Part shown: in pieces, positions 9,470-19,179 of the stretch
Position numbering within the stretch: the stretch's first letter is position 1
Layout of the letters: each line of letters begins with the position of its first letter
Assembly (NCBI RefSeq): GCF_038396755.1
Contig: NZ_CP149822.1
Span: 3,782,001 to 3,846,000 of the forward strand
DNA length: 64,000 bases
Reading direction: 5' to 3'
Source of the DNA: Chitinophaga pollutisoli
GTDB taxonomy: Bacteria; Bacteroidota; Bacteroidia; Chitinophagales; Chitinophagaceae
The notes under the pieces: generated by a model
Told to the model about the DNA's origin: nothing
Database searches by the model: none
Seen by the model: the letters and a program-made list of their open reading frames with translations, nothing else
Translations under genes and position numbers: made by a program

Positions 9470-9507
9470 AAATTGTCGTTAATTCGTATATCGAAATCCG
9501 TTCGTGA

Positions 9508-10113
9508 ATGATATACTGGTTAGACCTCATTGGCACTTTTGTGTTCGCCATTTCCGGTGCGCTGGCAGCCTGGGACAAGAAGATGTACCACGATATTTTC
9601 GGGGTGAGCTTCACCGCCTTCGTGACTTCCATTGGCGGCGGCACCATGCGCGACCTCATCCTGGGAACACGGCCGGTTTGGGTGAACGACTCGCGATACG
9701 TGATCGCCATCGTGCTCGGCGTAGGGGTTACGATCCTTTTCCGCGCGCGGTTCCTGCGGTACCGCCGTTCCATTTTCCTGTTCGACACGCTGGGCATCGG
9801 ATTTTATACCGTAATCGGCCTGCAGAAGGCGCTGGCGTTCGGGGTGCATCCCTGGGCCGCGGTCATACTCGGGATGATCTCGGCCATATTCGGCGGGGTG
9901 ATCCGCGATATGATGGTGAACGAAATCCCGCTCATCTTCAGCCGCCAGATCTATGCCACCGCCTGCCTCGCCGGCGCGGCGCTGTACATCGGGCTCCGGC
10001 ATCTGGGCGTGGACCAGGACTGGAACATGGTGGCCAGTATCATTCTTGTAATCACAATCAGGCTCACAGCTTTGCGGAAAGGCTGGTCGTTGCCGTACCT
10101 GGAGAAGCAATAA
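9508..10113 (+). CDS. TRIC/UPF0126-family membrane channel protein
   Basis: A 201-residue, seven-helix membrane protein built as an internal repeat. The two halves carry IGGGTMRDLILG and FGGVIRDMMVNEIP, the duplicated glycine-rich signature of the bacterial TRIC (YicG/UPF0126) family. Members are described as trimeric cation channels, and some have been suggested to handle glycine. The physiological substrate here cannot be told from sequence. It sits 38 bases after copA and is followed 3 bases later by recQ, so the three genes may share a transcript. Confidence 0.88.
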   Translation: MIYWLDLIGTFVFAISGALAAWDKKMYHDIFGVSFTAFVTSIGGGTMRDLILGTRPVWVNDSRYVIAIVLGVGVTILFRARFLRYRRSIFLFDTLGIGFYTVIGLQKALAFGVHPWAAVILGMISAIFGGVIRDMMVNEIPLIFSRQIYATACLAGAALYIGLRHLGVDQDWNMVASIILVITIRLTALRKGWSLPYLEKQ

Positions 10114-10116
10114 TAC

Positions 10117-12021
10117 ATGTCTACGGCACAATCGATATTACATAAATACTGGGGCTATCACGCTTTCCGGCCCATGCAGCAGGAAATCGTGGAGTCCGTG
10201 GCGTCGGGGAACGATACTTTGGCACTGTTGCCTACCGGCGGTGGGAAGTCCATCTGCTTCCAGGTGCCCGCGATGATGAAGGAAGGGCTTTGCCTCGTGG
10301 TGACGCCGCTCATCGCTTTGATGAAAGACCAGGTCGAAAACCTGAACCGCCGCGGCATTCCGGCTTTTGCGATTTATGCGGGGATGATGGCGAAAGATGT
10401 GGAAAAAGTGCTGGCGCTGGCGCGGGAAGGAGAAATCAAATTCTTGTACGTGTCGCCGGAAAGATTGCAGAGCCGCCGCTTCCTGTGGTATTGCGAAGTG
10501 CTGCCCGTCACGCTGATCGCCGTCGACGAGGCGCATTGCATCTCGCAATGGGGCTACGACTTCAGGCCCGCCTATCTGCAGATCGCCAATATCCGCGACC
10601 AGTTCCCCAACGCGCCCATCCTGGCGCTCACCGCTTCCGCAACGCCCGCCGTACAAAAGGATATCTGCATCCAGTTACAACTCCGCGCACCGCATATCTA
10701 CATCAAAAGCTTCGCCCGCGCGAATCTTTCGTATAGCGTGCTGGAAGAAGAAAGCAAATCCCTGCGCATCAAAAACATCCTCGACAGGGTGCCCGGCACT
10801 GCCGTGGTGTATTGCCGCAACCGCCGGCAAACGCAGGAACTGGCAGCGCTCCTCACTGCACAGGGAATTTCAGCGAATTATTACCACGCCGGGCTTTCCA
10901 ACGAAGAACGCAACAACCGCCAGGCCGCCTGGATCGGCAACGAAACGCGCGTGATGGTATGTACCAACGCCTTTGGCATGGGCATCGACAAGCCCGACGT
11001 ACGCCTCGTTATCCATGCCGACGTGCCCGACAGCATCGAGGCCTACTACCAGGAAGCGGGCCGCGCCGGCCGCGATGAACAGAAAGCCTTCGCCGTATTG
11101 CTTTACACAGCCAACGATCTCGAACAAATGAAAGTGCGGCTGGAACAGCAGTTTCCCGATCTAGACACCATCCGGGAAGTCTTCCAGTGCGTGGTGAATT
11201 ACCTCCAGGCACCCGCCGGCGGAGTGGAAGGCGTGTATTTCGATTTCGATTTCAATGAATTCGTACAACGCTTCAAACTCAATGTGGCCGTGGCGCACAG
11301 CGCGATCCGCATCATCGAGCAGGAGGGCGTCTGGCAACTCAGCGAAAGCGTATACATGCCTTCCAAAGTCGAATTCATCACCAACCGCGAAACGCTCTTC
11401 GAATACGAAACCATCAATCCCCGGCTCGACCAGCTCATCAAGTCCATGCTGCGCACCTACCAGGGCATTCTGGATTTCGCGGTCCCCGTTTTCGAAAAGC
11501 AAATGGCCCGCATCCTGCGCTGTACCGAAGATGAGATCATCGATAACCTCCAGCAGCTCCACCGGCAGGCTGTTATCCGGTATTATCCGCGGAAAGACAG
11601 TCCCCAGTTATCTTTCCTGCAGGAGCGCCCCCGCGCCCAGCAGCTCCGGATCGATATGGAGCGCCTCGCGCAACGTAAGAAAGTCATGGAAGCGAAGATC
11701 AACGCCATCACGCGCTATACGCAGAACGCCGACGAATGCCGCACGCGCCAGTTGGTACGTTATTTCGGGGAAAAAGACGCCGAAAAGTGTGGTGTTTGCG
11801 ATGTGTGCGTGAAAGAAAGCAAAGGGAAACTGAAGCCTGGGGAGTTCGGCAAAGTTGCCAAAGCGATCCTCGCGGCGCTGGGAGAAAGAACGAGCGTGCC
11901 CGCCCTCATGCAAAAACTCGACGCAGAGGAAAGCAGGATCCTGGAAACCCTGCAATTCCTCATCGCCGAAGGGCTTGTGCTGCGCGACGGAGACGGGTTC
12001 CTCATCGCGGCAAAGCCCTGA
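10117..12021 (+). CDS. recQ: ATP-dependent DNA helicase RecQ
   Basis: 3'-5' DNA helicase of the RecQ family for recombination and fork repair. Of 634 residues, the N-terminal helicase core has Walker A TGGGKS (40-45), DEAH box (137-140) within AVDEAHCISQWGYDFRP, and motif VI YYQEAGRAGRDEQ. The C-terminal RQC region has the four-cysteine zinc site (C at ADECRTR, then KCGVCDVC). The tail is short and shows no convincing HRDC domain. Start ATG lies 3 bases after the channel gene. The stop is 4 bases from the convergent oxidoreductase gene, with no terminator visible between. Confidence 0.93.
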   Translation: MSTAQSILHKYWGYHAFRPMQQEIVESVASGNDTLALLPTGGGKSICFQVPAMMKEGLCLVVTPLIALMKDQVENLNRRGIPAFAIYAGMMAKDVEKVLALAREGEIKFLYVSPERLQSRRFLWYCEVLPVTLIAVDEAHCISQWGYDFRPAYLQIANIRDQFPNAPILALTASATPAVQKDICIQLQLRAPHIYIKSFARANLSYSVLEEESKSLRIKNILDRVPGTAVVYCRNRRQTQELAALLTAQGISANYYHAGLSNEERNNRQAAWIGNETRVMVCTNAFGMGIDKPDVRLVIHADVPDSIEAYYQEAGRAGRDEQKAFAVLLYTANDLEQMKVRLEQQFPDLDTIREVFQCVVNYLQAPAGGVEGVYFDFDFNEFVQRFKLNVAVAHSAIRIIEQEGVWQLSESVYMPSKVEFITNRETLFEYETINPRLDQLIKSMLRTYQGILDFAVPVFEKQMARILRCTEDEIIDNLQQLHRQAVIRYYPRKDSPQLSFLQERPRAQQLRIDMERLAQRKKVMEAKINAITRYTQNADECRTRQLVRYFGEKDAEKCGVCDVCVKESKGKLKPGEFGKVAKAILAALGERTSVPALMQKLDAEESRILETLQFLIAEGLVLRDGDGFLIAAKP

Positions 12022-12025
12022 AATA

Positions 12026-13072
12026 TTATAATGTTACCACGCGGCGTTCCTTACTGCTGAGAGCGCCCGCTTCAATTACCTTCACCACATTCAATCCTTC
12101 TTCCGGTGTAACGGGATTGGCTTTTCCTTCGCGGATGGCGGCGTACACCCCTTTGTAGAAATCAAGGTAATTGCCGTTGCCGCCAGGCAGGAATTCTTTT
12201 CTGATGATCCCGTCGGCTTCGGTGTGGAGCAGGCCCCATTCTGCCGGTGCTTCCGCGCCCCAATCCGGTGTATCGGGCAGCACGCCTTTCATGAGCAGCG
12301 CTTCCTGGATGTCGGATTTGCTTTTGATGAAAGAACCTTTGCGGCCGTGCAGGATGTAGGCCGGGAGCGCTTCCTTCACGAGATAGCTGGATTTGAGGCG
12401 TACCCGTAAGTTGGGATAATAGAGCAGCAGTTCGAAGTAATCGTCTACCACGGAGTCTTTCCGGATGATGCGAATATCGCCGAACACCGCTTCGGGCATG
12501 CCGAAGATGGTCAGCGCCTGGTCGATCAGGTGGGAGCCGAGGTCGTAGAGCACGCCAGTGCCGGGCGAAGCGGCTTCTTTATGTTTTTTATAGCTCAGTT
12601 CTTCCTTGAAGCGGTCGTAGTGGAATTCCACTTCCAGCACATCGCCGATGAGCCCTTCTTCCACCACTTTCCGGACGATCTTGTAATCGCTGTCGTAACG
12701 GCGGTTTTGGTATACGATGATGCGTTTTTTCTGTTTTTTCGCCAGTTCGATCAGTTCTTCTCCTTCGGCGGAATTCACGGTGAACGGCTTTTCCACGACT
12801 ACGTGCTTCCCCGCGAGGAGCGCGGCTTTGGTGTATTCGTAGTGGGAGTAGTTGGGGGTGTTAACGATGATCAGTTCGAGCGCGGGATCGTTGATCATGG
12901 ACATCACGTCCGGGTAGATCTTCACGTAGGGATAGCGTTGCTGCGCGAGGTGTTTGCTGCGTTCAGTAACGGCCGTCAGTTCGAAGCCGGGGTGCACATG
13001 CAGGAAGGGCGCGTGGAACGCGTATCCGCTGTGTCCGTAGGAGCAAAGTCCGGTCTTGATGGGTGTTGACAT
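12026..13072 (-). CDS. Gfo/Idh/MocA-family NAD(P)-dependent oxidoreductase
   Basis: A 348-residue dehydrogenase of the glucose-fructose oxidoreductase/inositol dehydrogenase family, acting on a sugar or polyol whose identity is unknown. I start it at ATG 13072 (MSTPIKTGLCSYG), because the longer frame upstream encodes basic residues overlapping the SdpI gene. Signs are an N-terminal Rossmann fold (GLCSYGHSGYAFHAPF) and the catalytic motif EKPFTVN near residue 98. The C-terminal sheet domain includes GTGVLYDLGSHLIDQAL, where the aspartate and histidine are typical active-site residues. It follows the SdpI gene by 4 bases. Confidence 0.88.
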   Translation of the reverse strand: MSTPIKTGLCSYGHSGYAFHAPFLHVHPGFELTAVTERSKHLAQQRYPYVKIYPDVMSMINDPALELIIVNTPNYSHYEYTKAALLAGKHVVVEKPFTVNSAEGEELIELAKKQKKRIIVYQNRRYDSDYKIVRKVVEEGLIGDVLEVEFHYDRFKEELSYKKHKEAASPGTGVLYDLGSHLIDQALTIFGMPEAVFGDIRIIRKDSVVDDYFELLLYYPNLRVRLKSSYLVKEALPAYILHGRKGSFIKSKSDIQEALLMKGVLPDTPDWGAEAPAEWGLLHTEADGIIRKEFLPGGNGNYLDFYKGVYAAIREGKANPVTPEEGLNVVKVIEAGALSSKERRVVTL

Positions 13073-13076
13073 ATCT

Positions 13077-13439
13077 TCAGTTGTTTTTTTTCGTATCGTC
13101 GAAATGCTTTTTAAGATAGTTCTCGGTATTGACAATGACAACGGCCGCCGGAACGATGCTGAACAGCAGCGGCAGCACGATCACCCATACTTCGGGCACA
13201 TAGGTCAGTTCCACATCGCTGGTGAGCCATACGGGAATACACAGCGCCAGCACCACCATTCCCGCGTTGCGCATCTGGCGGGAGGAATACACCTGCGCCG
13301 CATCCCACGCTGCCTGTGACCGCATCGAGCGGCGGCTGCGGTAACCGTAAATGGGATTGATCTTTTTCGGCGGGAACTTCCCGAAGATGTATCCCATGAT
13401 CGTAAAAATCAGTCCTATCAAAAGAATGATCAGCACCAT
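13077..13439 (-). CDS. SdpI-family membrane protein
   Basis: A 120-residue protein with about three membrane helices. The signature INPIYGYRSRRSMRSQAAW matches the C-terminal domain of the SdpI/YhfL family, whose Bacillus founder confers immunity to the SdpC toxin. Many members, like this one, lack the other parts and have no known toxin partner; none is visible nearby. It lies between the HerA-like gene and the oxidoreductase on one strand, probably co-transcribed. Confidence 0.8.
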   Translation of the reverse strand: MVLIILLIGLIFTIMGYIFGKFPPKKINPIYGYRSRRSMRSQAAWDAAQVYSSRQMRNAGMVVLALCIPVWLTSDVELTYVPEVWVIVLPLLFSIVPAAVVIVNTENYLKKHFDDTKKNN

Positions 13440-13482
13440 AAATTTTGCTTTTGAATTGATGCTTTACAACCGGCAGCGATTC

Positions 13483-15042
13483 CTAAAACCAGCTGGAACC
13501 TTTCTTGCTGCTTCTGCCTCCCAAACCCAGCGCGCCCAGCAGGCTGCGCGTGATGATGTTGGCGGCGGTACGGCCGGCCTGTTTGGCGGCTGAACTGGTC
13601 AGTACCGATTCCAGCAGGCCTTTTTCTTCTTTTTGACGGCCTTTTGACGCGGGCTTCGCTTCTTCCTCCGCTTTCGATTTCTCGGCGGCTTCTTCCAGTT
13701 TGGCCGTTAGTATTTCGTAAGCGCTTTCGCTGTCGATCTCGGGGTTGTATTTGCGGACCAGTTTGGATTTGCCCACCAGCGCATCCAGCTCCGCATCACT
13801 GAGGATATCCATCCGGGAGCGGGGAGAAGTGAGCATGGTGGCGGCCAGGGGAGTGGGTGTGCCTTTTTCGCTAAGGCAGGTCACCAGCGCTTCCCCGATG
13901 CCGATCTGCGTGAGCAGCTCGGCGGTCTTATAAAAATCGGACAACGGATAGTTCTCCGCCGTTTGCTTGATCGTTTTGCGGTCGTTGGCCGTGAATGCGC
14001 GCAGGGCGTGCTGCACCTTGAGGCCGAGCTGGCCCAGCACGGAAGGCGGCACGTCCATCGGGTTTTGGGTGCAGAAGAAAATGCCCACGCCCTTCGAGCG
14101 GATGAGCTTCACGATGGTTTCGATCTGCTGCAGCAACGCATCGCTGGCTTCCTGAAAGATGAGGTGCGCCTCGTCGATGAACATGACCAGCTTCGGTTTG
14201 TCCATATCGCCTTCTTCCGGAAGGGTGGCGTACAATTCCGCGAGCAGGCTGAGCATGAAGGTGGAAAAGAGCTTCGGGCGATCCTGGATGTCGGCCACCC
14301 GAACGATGGAGATCACGCCGCGGCCGTCGTCGCCGATGTGCATGAGGTCGTCGACTTCAAAAGACCTTTCGCCGAAGAAGAGCGCGGCGCCCTGTTGCTC
14401 CAGCTCTATCACTTTCCGCAGGATGGTGCCGGTGGAAGTGGTGGAAATCTTGCCGTAATCTTTCTCCAGTTCTTTCTTGCCTTCGTCGCTCACGTACTGC
14501 AAAACTTTCTTAAAATCCTTCAGGTCGAGCAGTGGCAATTTATTGTCGTCACAATATTTGAAGATCATGGCCACGAGCCCCGCTTGCGTATCGTTAAGCT
14601 CCAATATTTTGGAAAGGAGCACCGGCCCGAATTCGCTGACGGTGGCCCGCAGGCGCGTGCCTTTCTCGTGGCTTAGCGTGAGCAGTTCCACGGGATATCC
14701 GGCGGGCGTCCACGAGCCGCCGATTTTGGCATACCGCTCTTCTATCTTCGCATTGGAAGCTCCTGCCGCCGCGATGCCGCTGAGGTCGCCTTTTATGTCC
14801 ATCATCAGCACGGGCACGCTGGCGTCGCTGAGGCCCTCGGCGATCACCTGGAGGGTCTTGGTTTTACCCGTTCCCGTGGCGCCGGCGATCAGGCCGTGGC
14901 GGTTGAGGGTTTTCAGTGGCAGGAACACGTCGGCCCCTGTTACGACTTCGCCATCCAGCATGGCGCATCCCAGTTTAAAATGTTCGCCTTTGAACGTGTA
15001 TCCGTTGTTGATGTATTGCTTGAAAGTTTCCTGTCGAGACAT
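13483..15042 (-). CDS. HerA-like ATPase, DUF853 family
   Basis: A 519-residue P-loop ATPase of the DUF853/YjgR group, related to the HerA and FtsK helicase fold. Walker A is GATGTGKTKT near residues 53-62. The Walker B-like LVMFIDEAHLIFQE is near the middle, followed by a sensor segment FFCTQNPMDVPPSVL. The last 80 residues are charged and low in complexity (EEAAEKSKAEEEAKPASKG) and precede a small glycine-rich tail. Family function is unclear; DNA or protein translocation is inferred only from the fold. Confidence 0.85.
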   Translation of the reverse strand: MSRQETFKQYINNGYTFKGEHFKLGCAMLDGEVVTGADVFLPLKTLNRHGLIAGATGTGKTKTLQVIAEGLSDASVPVLMMDIKGDLSGIAAAGASNAKIEERYAKIGGSWTPAGYPVELLTLSHEKGTRLRATVSEFGPVLLSKILELNDTQAGLVAMIFKYCDDNKLPLLDLKDFKKVLQYVSDEGKKELEKDYGKISTTSTGTILRKVIELEQQGAALFFGERSFEVDDLMHIGDDGRGVISIVRVADIQDRPKLFSTFMLSLLAELYATLPEEGDMDKPKLVMFIDEAHLIFQEASDALLQQIETIVKLIRSKGVGIFFCTQNPMDVPPSVLGQLGLKVQHALRAFTANDRKTIKQTAENYPLSDFYKTAELLTQIGIGEALVTCLSEKGTPTPLAATMLTSPRSRMDILSDAELDALVGKSKLVRKYNPEIDSESAYEILTAKLEEAAEKSKAEEEAKPASKGRQKEEKGLLESVLTSSAAKQAGRTAANIITRSLLGALGLGGRSSKKGSSWF

Positions 15043-15087
15043 GCGATCGGTTTTCGTGAAGATAGATATAGCGGTTTGCGGATTTGA

Positions 15088-15537
15088 TTATTGTTCTTTC
15101 AGCAGGATCTTAGCCTCGTCGATGCTTTTGAGCATGAGGTCTTTCACGGTGCTGATCTTTTGCTTTTCGGATTCGAGGTACGCTTTTTTCTGCGCGTTGT
15201 CTTTACCTGTCATTTCCATGTCGTACCCGTGCATCCATGTGTTCATGGCGTTGTTGGCGCTGTCGAGCATGGAGCCGGCGGTGTGGTAAGCGGTGGTGTC
15301 GGCCTTTTTCTTGCCCAGCGAATCGGTGATTTCCGCAACGCGGGTGCGGAGGCGGCGGATGACCATCATCTTGGCCATACCTTCGTCGTGAATGGCCATC
15401 ACTTCGGTGCTGAGTGAATCGATGGCGAGGGAATCCTGTATGGCGGCGGTGTTTTGCGTGGCGCCGGTTCCGCCGCTGTTGCAGGCGGTGATAAAGATAG
15501 CTGCGGCTACGGGCAGTGTGCGTAAGATGTTTTGCAT
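15088..15537 (-). CDS. Small lipoprotein, unknown function
   Basis: A 149-residue protein with a lipoprotein signal (hydrophobic stretch and lipobox ITAC, Cys at about residue 19), so probably anchored in the outer membrane facing the periplasm. The rest is predicted mostly helical and charged (DSLSTEVMAIHDEGMAKMMV and onward) and may form a coiled coil. I do not recognise a named family. It lies 45 bases upstream of the HerA-like gene and 17 bases downstream of the metallo-hydrolase gene. Confidence 0.75.
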   Translation of the reverse strand: MQNILRTLPVAAAIFITACNSGGTGATQNTAAIQDSLAIDSLSTEVMAIHDEGMAKMMVIRRLRTRVAEITDSLGKKKADTTAYHTAGSMLDSANNAMNTWMHGYDMEMTGKDNAQKKAYLESEKQKISTVKDLMLKSIDEAKILLKEQ

Positions 15538-15554
15538 ATGTTTCGGTTTAAACG

Positions 15555-16394
15555 TTACAGATTGGCGAGCGGGAAGGTTTCATGCACGCGGATACCTTTC
15601 TCGGTGCTTTGCAGCGTGCAGCATTCCACATTCGGGTCATGCTCGAAATAGAGCACGTAATCGCGCTCGTTGGCTTCCATGAGAAAGCGCTTCTTCTCCT
15701 CCAGCGTTGTCAGCGGAAACATGTCGTATGCCATTACGTACGGCAACGGAATGTGGCCGGTGGAAGGCAACAGGTCTGCCATGTACACAATGGTATGGCC
15801 GTTGTACCGGATCTCGGGCAGCATCATGGCGTCGGTATGCCCGTAGGCAAAGCGCACCCGGATGTGGTCGGTAAAGGAAATGCCGTCCTGCTGGTCGATA
15901 AATTTGAGTTGACCGCTTTGCTGGATGGGGAGGATATTGTCGCGGAGGAACGATGCTTTCTCCCGGTCGTTGGGCTCGGTGGCCCATTTCCAGTGCGCTT
16001 CGTTGCTCCAGTAATGCGCGTTTTTGAAGGCGGGCACCAGTTTGTCGCCTTCCCTTTCGATGCTGCCGCCGCAATGGTCGAAATGCAGGTGGGTGAGGAA
16101 GACGTCGGTGATATCGTTGCGGTGGTATCCCAGGGCGGCGAGCGATTTGTCGAGCGTATCGTCGCCATGGAGATAGTAATGGCTGAAGAATTTGGCGTCC
16201 TGCTTATTGCCGATGCCGTTGTCGATGAGGACGAGCCGGTTGCCGTCTTCCACGAGCATGCAGCGCATGGCCCAGGAGCACATGTTATTATCGTCGGCCG
16301 GGTTGAGTTTGTTCCAGATGCTTTTGGGCACTACGCCGAACATGGCGCCGCCGTCGAGCTTGAAGAGGCCGGTATTGATCGTGTGTAATTTCAT
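15555..16394 (-). CDS. MBL-fold metallo-hydrolase
   Basis: A 279-residue metallo-beta-lactamase-fold hydrolase. The zinc-binding motif THLHFDHCGG is near residues 100-109, with further conserved histidine and aspartate positions at GHTDAMM and in LYFEHDPNVECC. It resembles the lactonase/quorum-quenching-type MBL group in layout, but the substrate cannot be deduced. It starts 3 bases after the MFS gene, so the two are translated from one message. Confidence 0.85.
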   Translation of the reverse strand: MKLHTINTGLFKLDGGAMFGVVPKSIWNKLNPADDNNMCSWAMRCMLVEDGNRLVLIDNGIGNKQDAKFFSHYYLHGDDTLDKSLAALGYHRNDITDVFLTHLHFDHCGGSIEREGDKLVPAFKNAHYWSNEAHWKWATEPNDREKASFLRDNILPIQQSGQLKFIDQQDGISFTDHIRVRFAYGHTDAMMLPEIRYNGHTIVYMADLLPSTGHIPLPYVMAYDMFPLTTLEEKKRFLMEANERDYVLYFEHDPNVECCTLQSTEKGIRVHETFPLANL

Positions 16395-16397
16395 GCG

Positions 16398-17723
16398 TTA
16401 CATTGTTTCGGTGAGGGCGGGTTTTTCCGCCACTGCTAATCTACGTTGTTTCCGCAAAGCGGAGAACAGCCAAAGGAGCCCGATGACGAAGAATCCCATC
16501 AAAACCAGCACGGACGTCCGCATATCGCCCGTCAGATGCTCGATATACCCGAAGCTGAAGAGCCCCAGCACGATGGAGAATTTCTCCGTCACGTCGTAGT
16601 AGCTGAAGAAAGAAGCGGTGTCCCTCGTTTCGGGGATCAGCTTGGCGTAGGTAGAGCGGCTCAGCGACTGTATGCCGCCCATCACGAGCCCCACGGCTAC
16701 AGACAGCAGGTAAAACTGCATTTCCGAAGAGATGAAATACGCGCAAAGGCAGATCCCGATCCACAACACGACAGTGAGCATCAGGATCCGGAAGTTGCCG
16801 TAGCGTTCGGACAGGCGGGCCATGCCCCATGCGCCGAGGATCGCCACCAGCTGGATGATCACCACACAACCGATGAGGTTGGTCTGCGCCATTTTCAATT
16901 CCTTCAAACCAAAAATCGTGGCTACCATCATCACGGTTTGCACGCCCATCGAGTAAAAGAAGAACCCGCGCAGGAAGTGTTTCAGCACGGGCATCCGGCG
17001 CACCTGGGCGTATACTTTCTTCAATTCCGTGAATCCTTCAGAAAACACGCCTCCTTTATGTACCTCAACGGATGGCTGCGATTTAGGCAGGCGCACAAAA
17101 GGGATCTGCGCAAACCCTATCCACCAGACGCCTACGAGGAGGAAAGTGATTCGGGGCGCGAGGTCGCCGGGCCATCCGTTCGCTTCGAACGTCAATACCA
17201 GCGCGAAGCCTATGATTTGCAGCAGTACGCTGCCGATGTATCCGAAGGAATAACCGCGTGCCGACACGCGGTCGCGCAGCGCCACGGGCGCGATTTCCGG
17301 GAGGTAGGAATTGTAAAACACCAGCCCGCCGCAATATCCAACCGTTGCCAATACAAAATACAATACCGCCAGCTCCAGCGACGAATCCTTTGTGAACAGG
17401 AAAAACGCCATGCACGACAGCCCGCCGAGGTAAGTGAAGAAGCGCAGGAAGTTCTTTTTATTGCCCCGCGTATCCGCGATGGAACCGAGGATGGGCATGG
17501 TAAAAGCGATGAGGAGGTAGGCAAACGCCAGTGCATAATCGTACAGCACGGAGTTCTTCAGCTGCCAACCGAAGAAATCCACCACGTCGCCGCCGAATTT
17601 GGCATTGGTAATGGAGATGAAGTACAGGGGAAAAAAGGTGGTCGTGATCACGAGGTTGTAGACGGAATTGGCCCAGTCGTACATGGCCCATCCGTTCACG
17701 ACTTTTTTATTTGGAATGCTCAT
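16398..17723 (-). CDS. MFS transporter, UMF1 (Atg22-like) family
   Basis: A 441-residue membrane protein with about 12 helices. The N-terminal signature GWAMYDWANSVYNLVITTTFFPLYF-type start (residues 11 onward) is diagnostic of the UMF1 family related to the yeast vacuolar Atg22 effluxer. A second conserved patch is GGIQSLSRSTYAKLIPE near residue 350. Substrate is unknown; yeast relatives export amino acids. It lies 45 bases downstream of the ABC ATPase and overlaps functionally unrelated genes in the same run. Confidence 0.86.
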   Translation of the reverse strand: MSIPNKKVVNGWAMYDWANSVYNLVITTTFFPLYFISITNAKFGGDVVDFFGWQLKNSVLYDYALAFAYLLIAFTMPILGSIADTRGNKKNFLRFFTYLGGLSCMAFFLFTKDSSLELAVLYFVLATVGYCGGLVFYNSYLPEIAPVALRDRVSARGYSFGYIGSVLLQIIGFALVLTFEANGWPGDLAPRITFLLVGVWWIGFAQIPFVRLPKSQPSVEVHKGGVFSEGFTELKKVYAQVRRMPVLKHFLRGFFFYSMGVQTVMMVATIFGLKELKMAQTNLIGCVVIIQLVAILGAWGMARLSERYGNFRILMLTVVLWIGICLCAYFISSEMQFYLLSVAVGLVMGGIQSLSRSTYAKLIPETRDTASFFSYYDVTEKFSIVLGLFSFGYIEHLTGDMRTSVLVLMGFFVIGLLWLFSALRKQRRLAVAEKPALTETM

Positions 17724-17768
17724 AGGGAGTATTTAATCATTCACAATGAAGCCTGAAAGTACAAATTA

Positions 17769-18386
17769 TTACTTGTAGTCGCTGATGCGTATTTGCTCCT
17801 TGCAGAAGCTGTATTCCGCGGGGTCGTTGGAAGACACGATGATGAGCCGGTTGCCGCCGTACTCCGCTATGAGCTGCTGGTACAACGCGATGCCCGCGGC
17901 ATCGAGGTTGGTGCAGGGCTCGTCGAGCAGCAGGGCGCGGACGTCGGAGAAGATGGCGAGCGCCAGCCGGGCGCGCTGTTTCATGCCGGAAGAGAAATGC
18001 CGTACCTGTTTTTGCCAGGCGCCGTCGAGGCCCACGATGCCGGCGATTTCCCGGGGTTTGAACCCGGGGAGGAACGACTTGAACTGAAGATGGAATCCGA
18101 AGCATTCCTCCAGGGTCAGTTCTTCCACCACCTCCAGGTAGGGGGCCACTATGGCGCAGTTGCGGAAGAACTGATCCTGCGGAAGCAGTTGATCGTTGAA
18201 GAAATATTCGATCTGGCCCTCACTATGATGGTGATGGCCGCTAATGATCTGCAGCAGGGTGCTTTTACCGGAGCCATTGGGCCCGAGAATGGCAAAACCG
18301 CCCGTACCGGATAATGTGTGGGTGAAACGACGGAAAATCCAGTCGTGGTTATACCTTTTGCCGACCTGGTTAAGCGAGATCGTCAT
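17769..18386 (-). CDS. ABC transporter ATP-binding protein
   Basis: A 205-residue single ABC ATPase with Walker A GPNGSGKST (about 35-43), ABC signature FSSGMKQRAR (about 137-146) and Walker B ALLLDEPCTNLD. The histidine of the H-loop is replaced by asparagine or serine in IVSSNDP. No permease gene is adjacent, so its membrane partner is unknown. Its start overlaps the end of lpxA by 17 bases, which argues for translational coupling with the lipid A genes. A role in envelope lipid transport is possible but unproven. Confidence 0.85.
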   Translation of the reverse strand: MTISLNQVGKRYNHDWIFRRFTHTLSGTGGFAILGPNGSGKSTLLQIISGHHHHSEGQIEYFFNDQLLPQDQFFRNCAIVAPYLEVVEELTLEECFGFHLQFKSFLPGFKPREIAGIVGLDGAWQKQVRHFSSGMKQRARLALAIFSDVRALLLDEPCTNLDAAGIALYQQLIAEYGGNRLIIVSSNDPAEYSFCKEQIRISDYK

Positions 18387-19170
18387 TCGCCCGGGTGCTG
18401 TATCCCCTCATGATGCCGCGCCCGGAGTCGCGGATGAAGGAGAGGATCTCGTCCCTTTCGTCCGTGGCCGGGAATTCGGCTTCGATGATGCGGATGGCTT
18501 TGGAAATATTGTTGCCTTTCACGAAGAGGATCCGGTAGATGTCCAGGATGTGGTTGATCTTGTCCAGGGAGAAGCCTCTGCGCTTGAGCCCGATGGAGTT
18601 CACGCCGACGTACGACAGCGGTTCGCGGGCGGCCTTCACGTAGGGCGGCACGTCTTTACGGACGAGGGAGCCGCCGGTCACGAAGGCGTGATTGCCCACT
18701 TTGCAGAACTGCTGAACGGCTACCATGCCCGCCAGCACCACGTGGTCGCCGATGGTGATGTGCCCGGCGAGGGTGGTGTTGTTGGAGAACACGCAGTTGT
18801 TGCCGATGATGCAATCGTGTGCGATGTGGCTATAGGCCATGATGAGGCAGTTGTTGCCGATGGAAGTTTTCCAGCGGTCTTTGGTGCCCCTGTTAACGGT
18901 CACATACTCGCGAATGGTGGTGTTGTTGCCGATTTCCACGATGGTTTCCTCGCCTTCGAATTTGAGGTCCTGCGGGATGCCGGCGATCACCGCTCCGGGG
19001 AAGATGCGGCAGTTTTTGCCGATGCGGGCGCCTTCCATGACGGTCACATTGGAACCGATCCAGGTGCCTTCCCCGATCTCGACGTTTTTATGAATAACGG
19101 TAAAAGGATCGATTTTTACATTGGGCGCTACTTTGGCGTCCGGGTGGATGTATGTGAGCGGATGAATCAT
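18370..19170 (-). CDS. lpxA: Acyl-ACP--UDP-GlcNAc O-acyltransferase LpxA
   Basis: First enzyme of lipid A synthesis, transferring a 3-hydroxyacyl chain from ACP to the 3-OH of UDP-GlcNAc. The 266 residues form a left-handed beta helix of hexapeptide repeats, followed by a helical C-terminus. The catalytic histidine is expected in MAYSHIAHDCIIGNN (near 120). The C-terminal GLKRRGFSLDKI segment is typical of LpxA and separates it from LpxD. It lies 9 bases after lpxC-fabZ. Confidence 0.95.
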   Translation of the reverse strand: MIHPLTYIHPDAKVAPNVKIDPFTVIHKNVEIGEGTWIGSNVTVMEGARIGKNCRIFPGAVIAGIPQDLKFEGEETIVEIGNNTTIREYVTVNRGTKDRWKTSIGNNCLIMAYSHIAHDCIIGNNCVFSNNTTLAGHITIGDHVVLAGMVAVQQFCKVGNHAFVTGGSLVRKDVPPYVKAAREPLSYVGVNSIGLKRRGFSLDKINHILDIYRILFVKGNNISKAIRIIEAEFPATDERDEILSFIRDSGRGIMRGYSTRANDDLA

Positions 19171-19179
19171 GCTTTTATT